Below the pieces are notes generated by a model that was not told the DNA's origin, ran no database searches, and saw nothing but the letters and a program-made list of their open reading frames with translations. Below, one piece after another: positions 59,150 to 64,000 of a DNA stretch of 64,000 nt (position 1 is the first letter of the stretch; every line of letters starts with the position of its first letter). This stretch comes from Salticus scenicus (Eukaryota; Arthropoda; Arachnida; Araneae; Salticidae), in assembly GCA_963930645.1 (NCBI GenBank), contig OZ005660.1:244927082-244991081 (forward strand). The letters are read 5' to 3'. The translations under genes were made by a program, and so were the position numbers.

Positions 59150-59613
59150 TATTAATGTTGGCCAATATTTACAGACATCTGTAAATATTATATTTTGGCA
59201 TTATTAAATATCATTTTCAGATATTCCCTGATATTATTTGTTATTCCTGAATAATATTTTTAAATATTTAGCAATATCTATTTTATAGATTTTTGGATAT
59301 TGTTTCAAGATATTTCTCAATATCTTTTTCTAATATTTCTGAATAACATTTTTAAATATTTGGCTATATTAATTTTTGAGATTTTCAAATATTGCTTCTT
59401 GATATTTGGAAATATTTTTTTCTAATATTTCTGAATAATATTTTTAGATATTCAGCTATATCTATTTTTGAGGTCTTTGAATATTACTTCATGATATTCT
59501 AAAATATTTTTTTCAAATATTTCTGAATAACATTTTTTGATACTTTTCAATATCAATTTCTTAGATTCTTGAATATTGTTTCCCAGTATTGATATATATT
59601 TTTTGGTGATAAA
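59150..59613. repeat. 92-bp tandem array rich in ATATT
   Basis: The landmark CTAATATTTCTGAATAAYATTTTT recurs at about 59238, 59330, 59422 and 59514, exactly 92 bases apart. The remainder of each unit has GATATT-type steps every 20-24 bases, so the 92-mer may itself derive from a shorter motif. Preceded by ATATTGGCCAA motifs. Confidence 0.85.
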
Positions 59614-59827
59614 CAGTCGGCAGCAAAAGTATCTGAGCACTAGCAATAATCCCTGTGCAAAACAAGTACACTTCATACTGCATTGTTAAATAAACCAATG
59701 TCGAGTTATGTTCTTAGTCAGTCAAAGAACATGGTCCGACAAGGATTTACTTAACAATACAGTATTAAGTGTACTTTTTCGATATCGGAATTATTGGCTA
59801 ATGCTTGGATACTTTTGCTGCCGACTG
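59614..59827. mobile_element. 214-bp Tc1/mariner-like MITE, copy 2
   Basis: Same family and same length as the copy in gag at 1492-1705. The ends ACAGTCGGCAGCAAAAGTATC and the complement are better preserved here. Right flank TA, left flank AA (decayed TA). It lies at the centre of a longer palindrome. Confidence 0.85.
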
Positions 59828-59969
59828 TATATCACCAAAAAAAGTACATTAATATTGGGAAATCTGAATATATATTCAGAGAAATGATTTTTTCCCTAAC
59901 ATTTCAGAACATCAGAATTAATGGCTGTATGTCAGTCAGTTTCAACCATTCTTCCACATATTATTCAAA

Positions 59970-60270
59970 TGGAACTTTTGTTGCTTAGTTTGATGAAGAT
60001 TTCTCATTCAAAAATGAAGCTTTTCGTATTCTGTTTAATATTCAATAATTATTGAATTGAGTAATATTCTATAACTGACAAATATTACTCTTTGAACATA
60101 ATCAATGAGCATTATTTTTAATCAATTGATTTTTTTTTTTTTTTTTTTTTTTTTTTAGCTCATTAAGCTAAAAAAAAAAAAGCTCAAAGAATAACTTTCA
60201 AAAAACTTCATTTTTCAAAGACAGATCGTTATAAAACTAAGCAACAAAAATCCCATAGGATAACATAGGA
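59970..60270. repeat. Fold-back with TTGTTGCTTAGTTT arms
   Basis: Arms 59975-60030 and 60205-60265 are inverted (GTTGCTTAGTTTNATNAAGAT...TTCAAAAATGAAG). The centre has a 36-base poly(T) and a GAGCTTTTTT/AAAAAAGCTC inner hairpin. Confidence 0.6.
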
Positions 60271-60299
60271 AGGAAGAAACAGAGAATTTGATGTGCAAC

Positions 60300-60745
60300 C
60301 TTAACGGCCCTCTTCACTTACCCTCGTCGGAAGCCCGAGGCAATGTTATTCTATGGGACATTTTCTGTACTTATAACTAATTAACTAATATATATTTTTA
60401 AATTCTGTTTTTACATTCAGAAAATTCCCAACTGTTAAATTGACACTCCTTTTTTAAAAACGAATTTTTTTTTCTTTTTTAATATTTTATTTTGAAATTG
60501 CAAAATGAAAAATTTCACATTTTAAAAATTCATATTTTACAGCTTCGAAATAAAATAGTAAAAATGAAAAAAATATGTTTTTAAAAAAGGAGCGTTAATT
60601 TAACAGTTCGGAATTTCCTGAATGTGAAAACAGAATTTTAAAATATGTATTAGCTAATTAGTTATAAATAAAGAAATTCTCCCATTGAATAATATTAGCT
60701 TCCGCTTATATGGCGACGGTGAGTGAAGTGGCCCTTTAATGAGCC
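60300..60745. repeat. Fold-back element, about 165-bp arms
   Basis: Arms 60300-60465 and 60560-60745 are reverse complements with scattered changes. Landmarks are TTAANGGGCCNCTTCACT at the edges, AACTAATTAACTAATA, ACATTCAG and ACTGTTAAATT. The AT-rich centre is 60466-60559. Same family as 27930-28325. No coding. Confidence 0.8.
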
Positions 60746-60961
60746 ACTTTTTGCTTCTAGAATATACATTAGCATTGTAATCGTGAAAAAAACTGAAGTT
60801 AGATTTTGCTGTATCAATATCTTTTGATGTCTTCTTCATTCCTCATTATTTGTTATTTATACACAATAGCAGAGTGATTCTGAATAAAACAAAATTTTAT
60901 GAACTATGCATTAAAATGTTTTGAAGCAATTTCATAGATAACATACATTTTTATTTAGAAA

Positions 60962-61215
60962 TTTTATTCATCAACCTTGAAAATTCATTTCTAGTAGATT
61001 GGAATGAAAGGCTGATTTTTTATACGAATTATGTGAAAAATACCAGAGCCGGTAATAGAACCTAGCCTTCTGCTTAAATAAATTAATGTATATCACCAAA
61101 AAAGCAGAAGGCCTGGGTTCAGTTTCCGGCTCTGGTATTTTTCACTCAGATAGTATAAATAAGCCTTCCACTCCAATCTATCAGAAATGAATTTTCAAAG
61201 TTGATGTATGAAATA
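60962..61215. repeat. Fold-back with SINE-like inner arms
   Basis: Arms of about 110 bp (60962-61073 and 61100-61215) are inverted. They include AAAAATACCAGAGCCGG on both sides and a GGCCTGGGTTCAGTTTCC box-B-like sequence. The part CCNCTTCCACTCCAATCTATCAGAAAT recurs a third time at 61348-61376. Confidence 0.75.
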
Positions 61216-61663
61216 TCTAAATTAAAATTCTGTGGCCAATTGGAGTTGTGCCATGATCAATTTGTCACTTGAAATAGCTGCGTGTTTGCAGACTCGGTGA
61301 CCTTGCCAACATTCGATTAAAGGGTCTGGTATTTTTTCCACAGGTTTTCCCCCTTCCACTCCAATCTATCAGAAATACACATATATACTGTATGTATGTT
61401 CAGTCTATTTTGAATGCAAGCTATAAATTAAAATGTATAGAAGTAAATGAAAATTAAGAATTAAAGAAAATCCGTTAAATGAAAAAGTTTAGTTATCCAT
61501 TTGAATCAAAATAAAAAAAATTTAAATCTTTTGATTAAGTTATAATTTTTTTAAATTAAATAATTTATGCTTTCAATATTCTATTTACCTGTTCTTTAAA
61601 ACAAAAAACTAGATTTAAATCAAGGCCTGAAATTTCAACTCAGATCACACTCGCAAAAAAAAA

Positions 61664-61705
<42 letters not shown>

Positions 61706-62275
61706 TAATAATAATTGCCATAAAATAGATTTTTTTTTTTTTAAGTATTTTGGATTTTTAAAAATGTATTTTGGGTTTTCCCCACTAATTATTTGAAATG
61801 CTTTTAAAAATATTTAATCTCAATTTAAAATCTATGGTTAAAACAAAGCAGGGCATCAGCAAATTTTAAGGAAGCCAGGCAACACTTGGGTACAAATGAG
61901 ATTGGTTATGCCTGAATAAGCAGAAATGGATAACACAAACATTCAAAATATGCACACAAATAGATAACTTTACATTTTCTTTAAAATTAAAAAGTACTGA
62001 AAGTTAAAATTAAAATTTATACAAAATACACAAACAAAAGTTTGAAAGTACGAATGCATGCATTTATTTCAAAATATGAACAAAACAGAAAAATATTACA
62101 AATACAATATAAACAATAAAAATACAAAACTTTTTTTTTTTTAATTTTAGAAAAAATTCCCTTTTTATTTACATAGAGTTTTGTATGAACACGTACAAAT
62201 GATATAAAAGTAAATGTATTATAGGCTGTCTTTAACCACACTTTGAGGAAGGCTCAACATCATCTTTGCTAGAGC
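61216..62275. other. AT-rich spacer with microsatellites
   Basis: (AAAT)n then (AAT)n at 61667-61712, poly(T) at 61731-61742, poly(T) near 62130. No gene. Confidence 0.5.
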
Positions 62276-62287
62276 TACTAGAGCACC

Positions 62288-64000
62288 ACTAGAGCTACAT
62301 TTTCGGGAATTAGGCGATACTTGATTGGTTCATTTGATTTTCATTGATTTGAGTGTACTTTACATTGCACTAGAGCTACATTATCGGGAATTAGGTGATA
62401 TTTGATTTATTCATTTAATTTGAGTGTATTTTACATTGGACTAGAGCTACATTGCGGGGAATTAGGCGATATTTGATTGGTTCATTTGTTTTGAGTGTAT
62501 TTTACATTGCACTAGAGCTACGTTATGGGGAATTAGGCGATATTTGATTGGTTCATTTTTTTTTTGAGTTTTTTTACATTGCACTAGGGCTACATTATAA
62601 TTAGGAGATATTTAATAGGATGATTTGATTTTCATTGACTTGAGTGCATTTTACATTGTATTAGAGCTACATTATCGGGAATTACGCGATATTTGATTGG
62701 TTTATTTTTTTTAGTTTTTTTTACAATGCACTAGGGCTAAATTATAATTAGGAGGTATTTAATAGGATTATTTGATTTTCATTGACTTGAGTGTATTTTA
62801 CATTGTATTAGAGCCACATTATCGGGAATTACGCGATATTTGATTAATTAATTTGATTTTCATTGATTTGAGTGTATTTTACATTGCACATGAGCTACAT
62901 TATCGTGAATTAGGCGATATTTGATTGGTTCATTTTTTTGAGATTTTTTTTCATTGCACTAGGGCTACATTATAATTAGGAGATGTTTAATAGGTTCATT
63001 TGATTTTCATTGATTTGAGTTTATTTTACATCGCACTAGAGCTACATTTGGGAGAATTACGAGGTATTTGATTGGTTTATTTTTATTTTCATTGACTTGA
63101 GTGCATTTTACATTGCACTAGAGCTACATTATGGGGAATTAGGCGATATTTGATTTGTTCATTTGTTTTGAGTGTATTTTACATTGCACTAGAGCTACGT
63201 TATGGGGGAATTAGGCGATATTTGATTGGTTTATTTGATTTTTATTGATTTGAGTGTATTTTACATTGCACTAGAGCTACATTATCGGAAATTAGGCGAT
63301 AATTAATTGTTTCATTTGTTCTGAGTTTATGAGTGTATTTTACATTGCATTAGAGCTACATTATCGGGAATTAGGCGATATTTTATAGGTTCATTTGTTT
63401 TGAGTGTATGACTTTATTTTACATTGCACTAGAGCTGCTTTATGGGGATTTAGGCGATATGTGATTGGTTCATTTGATTTTCATTGATTTGAGTGTATTT
63501 TGCATTGCAATAGATTTACATTATGGGGAATTAGACGATATTTGGTTCATTTGTTTTGAGTGTACTTTACATTGCACTAGAGCTACATTATGAGAAATTA
63601 GGCGATATTTGATTGTTTCATTTGATTTTTATTGATTTTAATGTATTTTACATTGCACTAGAGCTACATTATAAGAAATTGGGCGGTATTTGACTGTTTC
63701 ATTTGATTTTTATTGATTTTAATGTATTTTACATTGCACTAGATCTACATTATCGGGAATTAGGCGATATTTGATTGGTTCATTTGTTTTGAGTGTATTT
63801 TACAGTGCACTAGAGCTAGAATTAAGGAATATTTGATTAATTCATTTGATTTTTATTGGTTTGAGTGTATTTTACATTGCACTAGAGCTACATTATCGGG
63901 AATTAGGCGATACTTGATTGGTTCATTTGATTTTCATTGATGTGAGTGTATTTTACATTGCACTAGAGCTAAATTATAGGAAATTAGGAGATATTTTATT
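62288..64000. repeat. Satellite array, about 70 and 80-bp monomers
   Basis: About 23 head-to-tail monomers with consensus start GCACTAGAGCTACATTATCGGGAATTAGGCGATATTTGATTGG, then a CATTTGATTTTCATTGATTTGAGTG or shorter CATTTGTTTTGAGTG segment, then TATTTTACATT. It runs off the right edge, so full length is unknown. Monomers are diverged by many substitutions. Intervals cluster near 70-71 and 77-82 bases. Confidence 0.95.

Overview
This window is repeat-dominated, AT-rich nuclear DNA of an arthropod, most likely a spider. The evidence is the AT-rich base composition, the many long poly(A)/poly(T) and (TA)n tracts, a Ty3/gypsy gag with a CWYH-type zinc knuckle that I associate with arachnid elements, and P-type, piggyBac, hAT and copia elements side by side. 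The species assignment is inference. I see no intact single-copy host gene and no complete tRNA or rRNA gene. Nearly everything recognisable is a mobile element, a remnant of one, or a tandem or fold-back repeat.

Layout. 1-6 kb: a minus-strand THAP-domain first exon (441-561), then a damaged Ty3/gypsy element (about 775-5368). Its gag is split by a 214-bp TA-flanked MITE, and its pol carries a 1-base frameshift. 5.4-6.0 kb is a paralogous copy of 52.57-53.15 kb, which lies beside a zinc-finger array. 6.07-8.65 kb: two TTAA-flanked piggyBac-type elements, one a short derivative and one an internally deleted transposase copy. 8662-21601: a composite bounded by 59-bp terminal inverted repeats and a GCCGCC direct repeat. 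It carries pieces of a P/THAP9-type transposase, with THAP and coiled-coil exons on the minus strand and the catalytic core on the plus strand. It is loaded with nested pogo-like, hAT, SINE, fold-back and TA-target elements. 21.6-33 kb: a second THAP exon, a short P-transposase-like fragment, microsatellites, two fold-back families, a 25-bp minisatellite and a diverged 130-170-bp repeat field.

33.8-48 kb: two paralogous copies of one segment (33772-37123 and 46066-47787). The second lacks two insertions present in the first and so preserves both pre-insertion sites (TA and GGTAATCC). Between them lie inverted arrays of a roughly 485-bp repeat between 118-bp direct repeats, and a two-unit repeat with a CACA/GACA tail. 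48.3-49.0 kb: two hAT MITEs 23 bp apart. 50.5-52.6 kb: a decaying C2H2 zinc-finger gene with nine fingers still open. 53.7-57.7 kb: a copia element on the minus strand without integrase or the YVDD active site, whose 3' LTR is split by a hAT element that itself contains another insertion. 59-61.2 kb: a 92-bp tandem array, a second copy of the 214-bp MITE centred in a longer palindrome, and three fold-backs. 62288-64000: a satellite with two monomer length classes.

How the parts relate: these are layered insertions rather than cooperating genes. Target-site duplications (TA, TTAA and 8 bp) fix several relative ages. No undescribed functional system is supported. The most informative items are the P-type composite with its apparently inverted catalytic core, the pair of natural empty sites, and the nested insertion series.
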